A DNA stretch of 64,000 nt from an uncultured Lachnospiraceae bacterium. GTDB taxonomy: Bacteria > Bacillota > Clostridia > Lachnospirales > Lachnospiraceae. The stretch covers positions 1 through 64,000 of the forward strand of contig CALWLS010000006.1 in the NCBI GenBank assembly GCA_944381575.1, written 5' to 3'. This document shows positions 43,518 through 52,683 of this stretch, one piece after another. A program made the position numbers and the translations under genes. Under the pieces are notes generated by a model. That model was not told where the DNA came from and searched no databases. It saw only the letters and a program-made list of their open reading frames with translations. How positions within the stretch are numbered: position 1 is the stretch's first letter; the number at the start of each line of letters is the position of its first letter.

Positions 43518-43577
43518 GAAATTTGCCTCCGCATTATTATTTTTGGATCAAAACAACAATATTGATCATAAAGTATG

Positions 43578-43599
43578 TTAATAGACATATGACTATTAA
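43578..43599. promoter_or_regulatory. TetR-type operator palindrome
   Basis: TTAATAG-A-CATATG-A-CTATTAA, 22 bases, is symmetric except for the two A spacers. It lies between the divergent TetR and MMPL genes, where TetR regulators normally bind. Confidence 0.65.
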
Positions 43600-43696
43600 T
43601 TGATTATTGTTAATTGCCGCTGCCGCTTTTATAATACATTATACGATTAATGAACATGTGTCAATAAATTTAACTTTACACAGGCCGGGCGGCAGT

Positions 43697-45874
43697 ATGG
43701 ATATGATAAGGGACAAAATAAAAAAAGTAAGTGATAAAAACGACGGAATAGCCGGATTTATAGTAGAACACAACAAAATAATAAGGAATATCGTCATAGC
43801 GGCAGTGGTATTTTTTTCCTTCTGCATACCTTTTGTAGGGATAAACTATGACCTGACCTCGTATCTTCCCTCCAGTGAGCCCTCCAAGACGGCAATAGAT
43901 AAGATGGAGGATATATTTGGCTATCCGGGGACCGCAAGGCTCATGATAAAGGATGTTTCCATTTATGAGGCCAAGCAGTATAAGGACAGGATAGAAAAGA
44001 TAGAGGGCGTGGACCAGGTGGTCTGGTGCGATATGGGGACCGATATATACGGGAGCTCGGCCTTTATAGACGCAGAAAGCATAAAGGATTATTACAGGGA
44101 CGGGGACGCCTGCATGGATATAACCTTTACCGGAGGCGATACCTCAAAGCTGACCCACAGGGCCATAGATGAGATCGAAGATCTCCTCGGGGATAAATGC
44201 ATGATGGACGGCATGGCCCCAACCAATAAGTTCATTGAGGAAAATGTCAAAAGCGAAATGAATATGATACTTGTGATAGCTGTCGTATTCATTTCCCTGA
44301 TACTTGTGCTTACGACTACCTCCTGGCTGGATCCGGTACTGTTCCTTACGGTCATAGGCTGTGCGGTATTGATCAATAAGGGCTCGAATATATTCCTTGG
44401 GACCATCTCCTACATAACCAACAATATCTGCATCGTGCTGCAGCTGGCGACCTCCATGGATTATTCCATATTCCTTCTGCACAGCTATGAAAAGGAGAGG
44501 GAAGAGGGCTTCGATAACGTGACTGCTCTTAAAAGGGGGCTCAATAGTACCATAACCACGATAATAGCCTCCTCCATGACTACGTTTTTCGGATTCATAG
44601 TGCTGATATTTATGAAATTCACAATAGGCTTCGATATGGGCATAGTCATGGCGAAGAGTATCATATGCTCGCTGTTCATGGTCATATTCCTTATGCCGTC
44701 CCTTATTTTATCCTGGTCGGACAGGATAGACAGATGTAAGCACAGGTCCTTTATACCGGACCTTAAGGCTCTGTCAGGGAAAATAGTAAGGATGGGATCG
44801 GCAGCCCTTATCATAAGCCTGCTGCTTGCAGGTCCGATATACGTGGCCCAGGGGATGAATGATTTCAAATACGGCACTGACGCCACGGGAGTCGGGCCCG
44901 GAACTTCGATATATGAGGCTACGGAGGAGATCAACTCAAAGTTCGGCCGTTCCAATCTGATGGTGGCGCTGGTGCCGGACACGGATATGCGTATGGAAAA
45001 GGCCATGTCTGAGGAAATAGAGGAAAAGGATTATGTAAAAAGGGTAATGAGCCTTGCTGATGAGCTTCCGGAAGGCATACCTGAAGAGATAATCCCAAAG
45101 TCACTGACGGAGCTTTTTCATAAGGACGGATATGCGAGGCTGCTGATATATACCGCCACCAGGCCGGAATCGGAAGCCTCCTACAGATACACTGATGAGA
45201 TATCCGACATTATAGAAAGCTATTATCCTGAAGGGGCGTATATAACCGGAAATACGCCGGTGACCATGGATATGGAGAAGGTGCTCATACCTGATTACAC
45301 TATGGTGAACGCTCTTGCCATGATAGCGATATTTATTGTAGTGACCTTATCCTTTAAGTCTCCGGTCATGGCCCTTACGGCGATGATACCGATAATGATG
45401 GCCATTTACTCCAATATGGTCTTTCCGTATCTGGCGGGAAAGGAGCTGATATTTATCGCCTACGCCGTAGTTTCCTGCGTGCAGCTCGGAGCTACAATAG
45501 ATTACGCCATATCAGAGACCTCCAACTACCTGCAGATAAGGAAGACAGTAACGGACAGGAAAAGGGCAGCGGAGCTCATGTGCGAGGCGTCCATTCCTTC
45601 CATACTTACCTCAGGGCTCATACTGGTGGTCTGCGGTTATACGATAACCATCCTGTCCTCAATACCGGCAATAAGCGAAGTGGGACATCTTGTGGGCAGG
45701 GGAGCGCTGCTGTCCATGTTTTTTGTAACCATACTTATGCCAAGGCTGCTTACGCTCATAGATCCCTTCATTACAAAAACATTTAAGGAAAGGCTCGCGG
45801 ACTTAAGGAGCAAAAGGGCGGCAGGAAAACAAAAAGTTAAAGATAAGCTTAATGAAAGCGGTGCCAGAATATGA
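43697..45874 (+). CDS. MMPL/RND family transporter
   Basis: ATG 43697 (MDMIRDKIKKVSDK) follows GGGCGGCAG and starts after an AT-rich leader; the frame is open earlier. It is 725 residues with two halves, each with one membrane span, a large extracytoplasmic loop and five more spans. TTTSWLDPVLFL, NICIVLQLATSMDYSIFLLH and QLGATIDYAISETSNYLQ carry the conserved intramembrane charged residues of proton-driven MMPL pumps. It exports lipids or hydrophobic molecules. It overlaps the following gene by four bases (ATGA). Confidence 0.92.
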   Translation: MDMIRDKIKKVSDKNDGIAGFIVEHNKIIRNIVIAAVVFFSFCIPFVGINYDLTSYLPSSEPSKTAIDKMEDIFGYPGTARLMIKDVSIYEAKQYKDRIEKIEGVDQVVWCDMGTDIYGSSAFIDAESIKDYYRDGDACMDITFTGGDTSKLTHRAIDEIEDLLGDKCMMDGMAPTNKFIEENVKSEMNMILVIAVVFISLILVLTTTSWLDPVLFLTVIGCAVLINKGSNIFLGTISYITNNICIVLQLATSMDYSIFLLHSYEKEREEGFDNVTALKRGLNSTITTIIASSMTTFFGFIVLIFMKFTIGFDMGIVMAKSIICSLFMVIFLMPSLILSWSDRIDRCKHRSFIPDLKALSGKIVRMGSAALIISLLLAGPIYVAQGMNDFKYGTDATGVGPGTSIYEATEEINSKFGRSNLMVALVPDTDMRMEKAMSEEIEEKDYVKRVMSLADELPEGIPEEIIPKSLTELFHKDGYARLLIYTATRPESEASYRYTDEISDIIESYYPEGAYITGNTPVTMDMEKVLIPDYTMVNALAMIAIFIVVTLSFKSPVMALTAMIPIMMAIYSNMVFPYLAGKELIFIAYAVVSCVQLGATIDYAISETSNYLQIRKTVTDRKRAAELMCEASIPSILTSGLILVVCGYTITILSSIPAISEVGHLVGRGALLSMFFVTILMPRLLTLIDPFITKTFKERLADLRSKRAAGKQKVKDKLNESGARI

Positions 45875-48384
45875 AAATAACTAAAAAAAGATTTCCCATA
45901 AGGCAGGCTGCGGCAATGCTTGCCGTAAGCATGGCGGCGGAGGGTACCGGGACATTTGCAGCCTGGGCTGCTGAACCCTATGCGAGCGTTGACGAAACAC
46001 TGTACATAAATCTTGACCACTACGGTTCAGTTACTGAGGCCAATATAGTAAAGAGCGTGGATTTTAATTCTCTTGAGGATTATACGGATTACGGGGATTA
46101 TATATCTCTTACAAATATGTCCACGCCTCAGGAGCTTAAGCTCGAGAATGGCTCTGTGACGCTGAAAGCCCCTGTAGACGGAAGCAGGATGTATTTTGAA
46201 GGCGGTCTTGCCCCTGAAAGCGTGATCATGCCCTGGACCTTTGACGTGACCTATAAGCTTAATGGAAAGGTTTCCGAGGCGGAGGATATAGCCGGGGCCT
46301 CAGGACTTGTGGAGATAGACATAGACGCTTATCCAAATGAAGCCGCCTCAGAATATATGAAAAACAACTTCGTATTAATGATCGCGGTGCCGGTGGATAC
46401 AAATAAATATTATTCAGTGGACGCGCCGGATTCCCAGAGGGCAGTGCTCGGCGAATATAACTGCGTGATATTTGAGGCGCTTCCTGGAAAGGAAGGGCAT
46501 TTTGAAGTGCGCCTCGGTACGGAATCCTTTGAGACTCCGGGCGTTATAATGACCATGTCTCCGATGACCGTGGGAGATCTTGATAAGGTTAAGAACCTTA
46601 AGGAGCTGAATGACAAATTCCGTGACAATACCAACGCCATGTTTGACGATATAGACGCGGTCATGGATAATGTCACGGATATATCAGATCAGCTTGAGCT
46701 CACAAATCAGATGCTTGGTGAGCTTAAGGAAGGCAAGGATAAGCTGCATGCTGCCTCAGGCGGCATATTTGAGGGAAATGATGCCGCCATCAGTGATCTT
46801 AAGGAGCTGTCGGAGCTGATGACACCCCTTGATACCTCCCTTAAGACGATGGAGTGGTTCATATATGACATCAATAAGACGCTGAATGACACGGATCAGG
46901 ATATCTTGAGCGCCGGTTCAAAAATGAAGACCTTAAGCAGCAGGCTCAAAGGTCTCGGATCCTCCTTAAACGGAACAGACGGGATATCGGAAGCGGAATT
47001 AAAATCAGAGCTTGAGGATCTGAAGCTGAGCCTTGATAAAATAAATTCGGGTCTCAGTACGGGAGCGGCTGCGGCAGGAAACCTTAATGCGATAGCCGGT
47101 CTTGGAAGCAGTGGAGCTGACGGGCTTATAACAAAAGCAGGCCTGATAAACGCTGAATACGGAGAACAGTATCTGCCGCAGGCAGTCATAGGCTGTATAA
47201 ATGCCTGTATAAGCTCTGAGGGCGCGGATATAAATGTCATGGCTCCGGAGGACATAAGGGGTCTTAAGGACAGTGTGACAGCCATGCTCTGCCTCTATGA
47301 CGAGCTTAAGGCCGCAGGGGCAGACTCTCTTGATAGCAGCGCCATGCTCAATATAATAAATACCGATCCCAATGATCCTTCCGCACTGCTCATTGCCCTT
47401 TCGGATGCCGGAGTTCCTGCTGACAGTCTTGATGCGGTGACAAAGGAGCTTGCGGCAGCGCTTTCCCAGGCGGGAGGAGACGCGGTAGCGGCTTTTAACC
47501 TTATGGCTTCTCAGGAGCAAAAGGACAACGCCTCAAGGTTTACCGAGAGGCTTGCCGCCATGAAGGAACTGAAGGACGCGGCAGAAAGCATCCGTAAGGA
47601 TTCGGAAGCTGCCGTGGGCAGCAGCACCGCCGATAACCTGCAGGATCTTACGGAGTCCCTAAAGGACATGGCGGAGGGCGTGAATGAAGCGTACGGCAGC
47701 GCGGATACCGAAGAGCTGTTAAAGGGAATAACGGCAGTTTCAAAGGACATAGAGGAGATATCCTTATATGCGGGCTCCGTTTCATTTCAGACCGCAAGAG
47801 TGCTGGAGAGCTTAAGAAACCTTGCAGGAGACATGGACGAGCTTACATCGGTCATGAACGCCTACTACGAAGACACCCAGGCCGCGGTGGAAAATACGGA
47901 TAAGGTACTGCTGCAGACACAAAAGACCACGGCGGATCTTGCTGATACCCTTAAGACCGTAAACGATACCTTAAGATCGGCAGAGGAAAACATGAACAGG
48001 GCTGCGGATCTTGGGGTGGACGCAGGAAAAAAGGCAGTGGAAAATACCGGAGAGATAGTGGAAAACGTTAAGGATCTTAAGGCGTCGGGAGCTGACCTAA
48101 GGAAAGCCATAAATGATGAGCTGGATGAGAATGAAGCAGAAAATAACTTCCTTAACATGGATCCAGACGCGGCAAAGGTCTCCCTTACAAGTGATAAAAA
48201 CGCGGAGCCCGCATCCGTTTCCATCATTTTAAGGACAGAGGAGATAAACGACGGGGACAGCAGCGAGGAGGCCATACTGGATGCGGAAGAGGAGGCTGCC
48301 CAAAGTACGGTCCTGGAAAGGATAGCAGACGTTTTCAGGAAGATATGGAATACAATTAAGGGAATATTTACAAGAGACGAATGA
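45871..48384 (+). CDS. Secreted helical partner of the MMPL transporter
   Basis: 837 residues. An N-terminal signal peptide (about 1-32, ending AAWAAEP) is followed by a beta-rich domain (35-250) and then long helical, coiled-coil stretches (about 255-780) with many Leu/Asp/Ser heptads resembling the extracytoplasmic part of YhgE/Pip proteins. The C terminus is an amphipathic segment (VFRKIWNTIKGIFTRDE) rather than a clear membrane span. The ATGA overlap with the MMPL gene indicates a stoichiometric partner, probably an extracytoplasmic adaptor. Specific function unknown. Confidence 0.8.
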   Translation: MKITKKRFPIRQAAAMLAVSMAAEGTGTFAAWAAEPYASVDETLYINLDHYGSVTEANIVKSVDFNSLEDYTDYGDYISLTNMSTPQELKLENGSVTLKAPVDGSRMYFEGGLAPESVIMPWTFDVTYKLNGKVSEAEDIAGASGLVEIDIDAYPNEAASEYMKNNFVLMIAVPVDTNKYYSVDAPDSQRAVLGEYNCVIFEALPGKEGHFEVRLGTESFETPGVIMTMSPMTVGDLDKVKNLKELNDKFRDNTNAMFDDIDAVMDNVTDISDQLELTNQMLGELKEGKDKLHAASGGIFEGNDAAISDLKELSELMTPLDTSLKTMEWFIYDINKTLNDTDQDILSAGSKMKTLSSRLKGLGSSLNGTDGISEAELKSELEDLKLSLDKINSGLSTGAAAAGNLNAIAGLGSSGADGLITKAGLINAEYGEQYLPQAVIGCINACISSEGADINVMAPEDIRGLKDSVTAMLCLYDELKAAGADSLDSSAMLNIINTDPNDPSALLIALSDAGVPADSLDAVTKELAAALSQAGGDAVAAFNLMASQEQKDNASRFTERLAAMKELKDAAESIRKDSEAAVGSSTADNLQDLTESLKDMAEGVNEAYGSADTEELLKGITAVSKDIEEISLYAGSVSFQTARVLESLRNLAGDMDELTSVMNAYYEDTQAAVENTDKVLLQTQKTTADLADTLKTVNDTLRSAEENMNRAADLGVDAGKKAVENTGEIVENVKDLKASGADLRKAINDELDENEAENNFLNMDPDAAKVSLTSDKNAEPASVSIILRTEEINDGDSSEEAILDAEEEAAQSTVLERIADVFRKIWNTIKGIFTRDE

Positions 48385-48433
48385 CAGGCGGTGACAGTAA
48401 ATGATACTAAACGACAGGATAGGGAGAGAACTT

Positions 48434-49600
48434 ATGAAGAAAAAGAAATATATAAGTATAGCCTTATGCAGCATGGCACTTGCTGCAGCAAATGCATTTC
48501 CGGTCTGCGCCGCCATAAAAAACCTTGAGATAAATGCGGATGTGGATAATATTTCGGACTGGGAGCCGGGAGTCCCGTTTTTCCCGGAGCTTGAGGTGGA
48601 GGACGAGGATTCGGACATGCTCAGCTTCAGGGCCTATGACGAAGACTTAAGGAATGCGGATCCGACAAGGGGCTGTGTACTGAGGTTTTCCATAGAGGCA
48701 GAGGATGAGATACTCAGCGACGATCTTAAGATCAGGGGCAGGGGTATCAGGGCTTCATATGTAGACTCCGTATCATCGGACAATATGAGCGCCTCGGGAA
48801 GGCTTTTGGTATATCCTTTTTATCAGCTGAGATCTCCGGCACCGGTGCTTGATATTTCAAGTGGAAAAATATACTGGGATGAAGTGCCGTATGCCGGCAG
48901 CTATGAGGTGGTGGTCACATATATTTCGGAAAACGGAAATGAAAGGACGGCACATTTTAAGACCTCTGACTGTGAAAGCGATATATCCGATTATGTAAAA
49001 AAGGGAAAAGGCGGAATCGGGGCAGCGGTAAGGGCCCTGCCGACAAAAAAGGACAGCAGGATAGAAGCTGAGGGTCCGTATGTGGATATGGACGGACAGA
49101 AGATCAGGCTTACCAGCGAGGCGAAGTATTATAATATTGCCTTGTCAGATTTTGGAGATGCGGAAAACAGTACGCTTAAGGCAGACACATCAGACTGTGA
49201 AACAGATGACGTATGGGCGCTGCTTGGTGATTATGAGGCGGTCACGGACGGAAATTTCGCTTCCTATAACGAACCTTTAAGGGCCTATGGCACGAATGAT
49301 GGAAATGCCGCCGCAGGCCCTGGAGGAACCTCCGGAACCTGGAAGAGGGTGACCTATAAGTGGCAGTATGTGGTAAGCGGGACGCCTTACAGCAGCGGAT
49401 GGCTTAAGCTTGGAAAATCATGGTATTATTTTGATGAGGACGGCTTCATGCATACGGGCTGGCTCATGGATAACGGAAAATGGTATTACCTCGAAAGCAA
49501 AGTGGGAGAGGACACCGGAGTCATGTATACGGGAACGAGAGTGATAGACGGCAGAAACTATACCTTTGATGAGAGCGGAGCCTGCCTCGATAAGGAGTAA
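48434..49600 (+). CDS. Secreted protein with C-terminal cell wall-binding repeats
   Basis: GGGAGAG before ATG 48434 sets the start (388 residues; the frame is open from 48401). A signal peptide, MKKKKYISIALCSMALAAAN ending near VCAA, is followed by beta-rich domains (about 30-290) and then choline-binding-type repeats: GWLKLGKSWYYFDEDGFMHT, GWLMDNGKWYYLE and a degenerate third. Such repeats attach proteins non-covalently to the wall. It lies 49 bases after the MMPL partner gene and may share the transcript. Confidence 0.82.
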   Translation: MKKKKYISIALCSMALAAANAFPVCAAIKNLEINADVDNISDWEPGVPFFPELEVEDEDSDMLSFRAYDEDLRNADPTRGCVLRFSIEAEDEILSDDLKIRGRGIRASYVDSVSSDNMSASGRLLVYPFYQLRSPAPVLDISSGKIYWDEVPYAGSYEVVVTYISENGNERTAHFKTSDCESDISDYVKKGKGGIGAAVRALPTKKDSRIEAEGPYVDMDGQKIRLTSEAKYYNIALSDFGDAENSTLKADTSDCETDDVWALLGDYEAVTDGNFASYNEPLRAYGTNDGNAAAGPGGTSGTWKRVTYKWQYVVSGTPYSSGWLKLGKSWYYFDEDGFMHTGWLMDNGKWYYLESKVGEDTGVMYTGTRVIDGRNYTFDESGACLDKE

Positions 49601-49607
49601 ATTTTTA

Positions 49608-49636
49608 TTTACATGCCGTGACCCATGGGGTATAAT
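49608..49636 (+). promoter_or_regulatory. Sigma-A promoter of the lar genes
   Basis: TTTACA (49608-49613), 17 bases, TATAAT (49631-49636). Transcription should start near 49643, leaving a leader of about 18 bases before larE. Confidence 0.75.
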
Positions 49637-49660
49637 GTCAAAAGCTGAAAGGCTTAAGGC

Positions 49661-50578
49661 ATGAAGAGGCTTCGATATGTAAATGACCCGCAGGAAGCGG
49701 GACGCCGGCCCGATGGCTTTAAGCAGGAGCTGTTCAGCTGTTATGGTATAGATAATATTACGGATCAGTATCAGGAAGGTACATTTTTCCCGGAAGGGGA
49801 GAGTGTGCCTTTTATTTTTCGGAGGGATATGGAGTTAAAAGACTTTTTTAAGGAAAATCCAAGGGCCGCCCTGGCGTTTTCCGGAGGCGTGGATTCGGCC
49901 TATCTTATGTATGCCGCTTCAAAGTATGCAAAGGAATTCAAGGCGTACTATGTCAGATCGGATTTCCAGCCGGAATTTGAATTTGAAGACGCGGTGAGAC
50001 TTGCAAAAGAGCTTAAGGCTGACATGGAGGTCATAAAGGCCGATGTGTTAAAGGATGACCGTATAGCCGTCAACATGCCGGACAGGTGCTATCACTGCAA
50101 GAAGCTGATATTTAATAAGATCATTGAGGCAGCCGCTGCAGACGGCTTCAAACTCATCATGGACGGTACCAACGCTTCGGATGATGCTTCGGACAGGCCG
50201 GGCATGAGGGCCCTTAAGGAGCTTTATGTAAGGTCCCCCTTAAGGGAATGCGGACTTACAAAGGATGAGATCAGGAGACTGTCGAAGGAGGCAGGGCTTT
50301 TTACCCACGATAAGCCATCCTACGCATGTCTTGCCACAAGGATACCTGTGGGGATAGAGATAGGAAAGGAAGCCCTTATACGGGTAGAAAAGGCTGAGGA
50401 CTATCTTATGTCCCTCGGGTTTAAGGATCTCAGGGTAAGGACTACGGTGGACGGCAATGCGAAGCTTCAGCTTAAAAAGCCGGACATGGAAAAACTCATG
50501 GATATGAGGGAAGACATAGTTAAGGAGCTTAAGAAATATTTTCCATGCGTAATGCTGGATCTGGAGGAAAGAACATGA
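49661..50578 (+). CDS. larE: ATP-dependent sacrificial sulfur transferase LarE
   Basis: 305 residues, with about 40 extra N-terminal residues compared with typical LarE. The PP-loop AFSGGVDSAY adenylates the substrate. DRCYHCKKLIF and KPSYACLATRIPVG contain conserved cysteines, the latter in the position of the sacrificial cysteine of known LarE. It inserts sulfur into P2CMN to build the nickel-pincer nucleotide (NPN) cofactor. Start of the larE-larB-larC1-larC2 cluster, overlapping larB by four bases. Confidence 0.93.
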   Translation: MKRLRYVNDPQEAGRRPDGFKQELFSCYGIDNITDQYQEGTFFPEGESVPFIFRRDMELKDFFKENPRAALAFSGGVDSAYLMYAASKYAKEFKAYYVRSDFQPEFEFEDAVRLAKELKADMEVIKADVLKDDRIAVNMPDRCYHCKKLIFNKIIEAAAADGFKLIMDGTNASDDASDRPGMRALKELYVRSPLRECGLTKDEIRRLSKEAGLFTHDKPSYACLATRIPVGIEIGKEALIRVEKAEDYLMSLGFKDLRVRTTVDGNAKLQLKKPDMEKLMDMREDIVKELKKYFPCVMLDLEERT

Positions 50579-51330
50579 ACACGGAGATAAAAAGGATACT
50601 TGAAGATGTAAGGGACGGCAGGCTCACTGTCGACGATGCGGAATTAAAGATCAAGATGGAGCCTTTTTCGGATCTTGGATACGCCAAGATAGACCACCAC
50701 AGAAAGATACGCCAGGGGGCTGCAGAGGTCATATACGGAGAAGGAAAGACCCCTGAGCATATCATAGGTATAGTTAAAAATCTCAGGGAGCACGGGCACG
50801 ACGCCATACTTATCACAAGGCTGAGCAGGGAAAAGGCTGACAGGATAGCTGAGGAAATAGTTTTCGATTACCATGAACTCTGCCGCATAGGCATAGTCGG
50901 AGACATACCGGAGCCTGACGGCATAGGGAAAATCGTCATAGCTACGGGAGGCACCAGCGATATACCTGTGGCAGAGGAAGCCGCCCTTACCGCGGAGATA
51001 TACGGAAATGACGTAACAAGGCTTTACGACGTGGGAGTGGCAGGCATACACAGGCTGCTGGCACATTCTGAGGAGCTTATGAGCGCCAGCGTCATAATAG
51101 CCATAGCCGGTATGGAGGGAGCCCTGGCCAGCGTTGTGGGAGGCCTTGCGGATTGCCCTGTCATAGCCGTGCCTACCAGCGTGGGATACGGCGCTTCCTT
51201 CCATGGTGTAGCCGCCCTGTTATCCATGCTGAATTCCTGCGCCAGCGGTATCTCAGTAGTAAACATAGATAACGGCTTTGGAGCGGGTTATCTTGCAAGT
51301 ATGATAAATCATGAGGCAAAAAGAAAATGA
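50575..51330 (+). CDS. larB: NPN cofactor carboxylase/hydrolase LarB
   Basis: ATG 50575 overlaps the larE stop (ATGA) and follows GGAGGAAAGAAC; 251 residues. It contains LGYAKIDHHRKIRQGAAEVI, GKTPEHI, ATGGTSDIPVAEEA and GMEGALASVVGGL and VGYGASFHGVAALL, the PurE-like LarB signatures. LarB carboxylates nicotinic acid adenine dinucleotide to start NPN synthesis. It overlaps larC1 by four bases. Confidence 0.96.
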   Translation: MNTEIKRILEDVRDGRLTVDDAELKIKMEPFSDLGYAKIDHHRKIRQGAAEVIYGEGKTPEHIIGIVKNLREHGHDAILITRLSREKADRIAEEIVFDYHELCRIGIVGDIPEPDGIGKIVIATGGTSDIPVAEEAALTAEIYGNDVTRLYDVGVAGIHRLLAHSEELMSASVIIAIAGMEGALASVVGGLADCPVIAVPTSVGYGASFHGVAALLSMLNSCASGISVVNIDNGFGAGYLASMINHEAKRK

Positions 51331-52136
51331 AGATATTATATTTTAACTTAGAAATGGGAGCTGCCGGGGACATGCTCACGGCAGCGCTTTATGAGCTGTT
51401 GAGCGACGCGGATAAGCAAAAAGCACTGGAGGCATTTAAAGCCTTCAATATACCCGGAGTAAGCTTTGTGCCGGAAAGAAGCGAAAAATGCGGTATCGTA
51501 GGTACGCACATGAACGTAATCATAAACGGAACTGAGGAGGATGAGAGCATATTTACGGAAAATGCTTCAGCGGGAGGAAGCGCCGGTAAGACAGAGGAAA
51601 AGCACGCGGGTAAAGCCGGTGAGGAAGCAGAGACCGCGGCGGACAATAGCTCACCTCAGAAAAGCCTGAGTCTTCCGGACAATGTAAGAGCCCATTTCAG
51701 GGAGGTATATAAGCTCATTGGAAAGGCTGAGAGCAAGGCCCACGGCGTACCGGTAAAGCAGGTACATTTTCATGAGGTGGCGGAAGCCGACGCCGTGGCG
51801 GATATCTCGGCAGCATGCTTCCTTATGGAGATGATAAAGCCGGATCTTGTGGTCGCTTCACCGATAAACGTGGGCTCAGGTCAGGTGAGGTGCATGCACG
51901 GAATCGTGCCGGTGCCGGCTCCGGCCACGGCGAATATACTTAAGGGGGTTCCGATATACAGCAACGGGATATCCGGGGAGCTCTGCACGCCTACGGGAGC
52001 GGCCCTAATCAGGCATTTCGCTGACAGCTTCGGAAACCTGCCGGAGATGAAGGTATCAAAGATTGGCTATGGCATGGGCAAAAAGGATTTTGAGGCCGCA
52101 AACTGCGTGGTGGCAATGCTGGGAGAGTCAGTATAA
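51327..52136 (+). CDS. larC1: Nickel insertion protein LarC, N-terminal part (LarC1)
   Basis: 269 residues. LYFNLEMGAAGDMLTAALYE at the start and VKQVHFHEVAEADAVADISA, VGSGQVRCMHGIVPVPAPAT and GELCTPTGAALI are LarC1 motifs. A Glu/Ala/Gly-rich insert lies at about 74-110. LarC inserts nickel into the pincer nucleotide using CTP. In Lactobacillus plantarum full-length LarC arises by a programmed frameshift; here larC2 is a separate gene 61 bases away. Confidence 0.94.
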   Translation: MKILYFNLEMGAAGDMLTAALYELLSDADKQKALEAFKAFNIPGVSFVPERSEKCGIVGTHMNVIINGTEEDESIFTENASAGGSAGKTEEKHAGKAGEEAETAADNSSPQKSLSLPDNVRAHFREVYKLIGKAESKAHGVPVKQVHFHEVAEADAVADISAACFLMEMIKPDLVVASPINVGSGQVRCMHGIVPVPAPATANILKGVPIYSNGISGELCTPTGAALIRHFADSFGNLPEMKVSKIGYGMGKKDFEAANCVVAMLGESV

Positions 52137-52197
52137 GTTTAAGGCGGAGGAAGTCCGTATTGGATCCGCAGTACCTTAGCATAAGAAAGGCTTACAT

Positions 52198-52674
52198 ATG
52201 AACGTACACGGGGAAATAAGACCAAACGACGAGATAATAGAGCTTACCGCAAATATCGACGACATGACGGGAGAAGAGCTGGGACGTGCCCTTGAGGAGA
52301 TATTAAAGGCAGGGGCAGTGGACGTATACATGCTGCCCGCCATAATGAAAAAAAACAGGCCGGGGACCATACTTAACGTCCTTACAAGGGAGGATAAAAG
52401 GGAAGCGGTCATAAGGGCTGTTTTTAAGAATACAAATACCATAGGCGTGAGGGAAAAGCTCATGCAAAGATATGTGTTAAAAAGAGAGATGGATCATGTG
52501 GAGACTCCCCTCGGAGCTGTCAGTTTAAAGCGTTCTGAAGGCTACGGCGTCAGGAGGGAAAAGCCTGAGCATGACGATATGGTAAAGATAGCCGCAGAAA
52601 ATGATATGACGCTCATGGAGGTCAAGGACCTCGTAAAAAGCTGCATGATTAAAAAGGCCGCAGGGAAAACTTAA
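52198..52674 (+). CDS. larC2: Nickel insertion protein LarC, C-terminal part (LarC2)
   Basis: 158 residues, with its own ATG behind AAGAAAGG. LTANIDDMTGEELGRALEEI, DVYMLPAIMKKNRPGTIL and EKPEHDDMVKIA correspond to the C-terminal domain of LarC. Its frame has a stop (TAG) at 52177-52179, so read-through from larC1 by a simple frameshift is not possible. The two halves should assemble. Its TAA (52672-52674) overlaps the stop of the convergent MFS gene. Confidence 0.9.
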   Translation: MNVHGEIRPNDEIIELTANIDDMTGEELGRALEEILKAGAVDVYMLPAIMKKNRPGTILNVLTREDKREAVIRAVFKNTNTIGVREKLMQRYVLKREMDHVETPLGAVSLKRSEGYGVRREKPEHDDMVKIAAENDMTLMEVKDLVKSCMIKKAAGKT

Positions 52675-52683
52675 TCCCTGCGG
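52658..52683. terminator. Bidirectional terminator enclosing two stop codons
   Basis: CCGCAGGG (52658-52665) pairs with CCCTGCGG (52676-52683). The loop AAAACTTAAT contains the overlapping stops of larC2 (+) and the MFS gene (-). TCTCTTTT follows on the plus strand. Confidence 0.75.
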
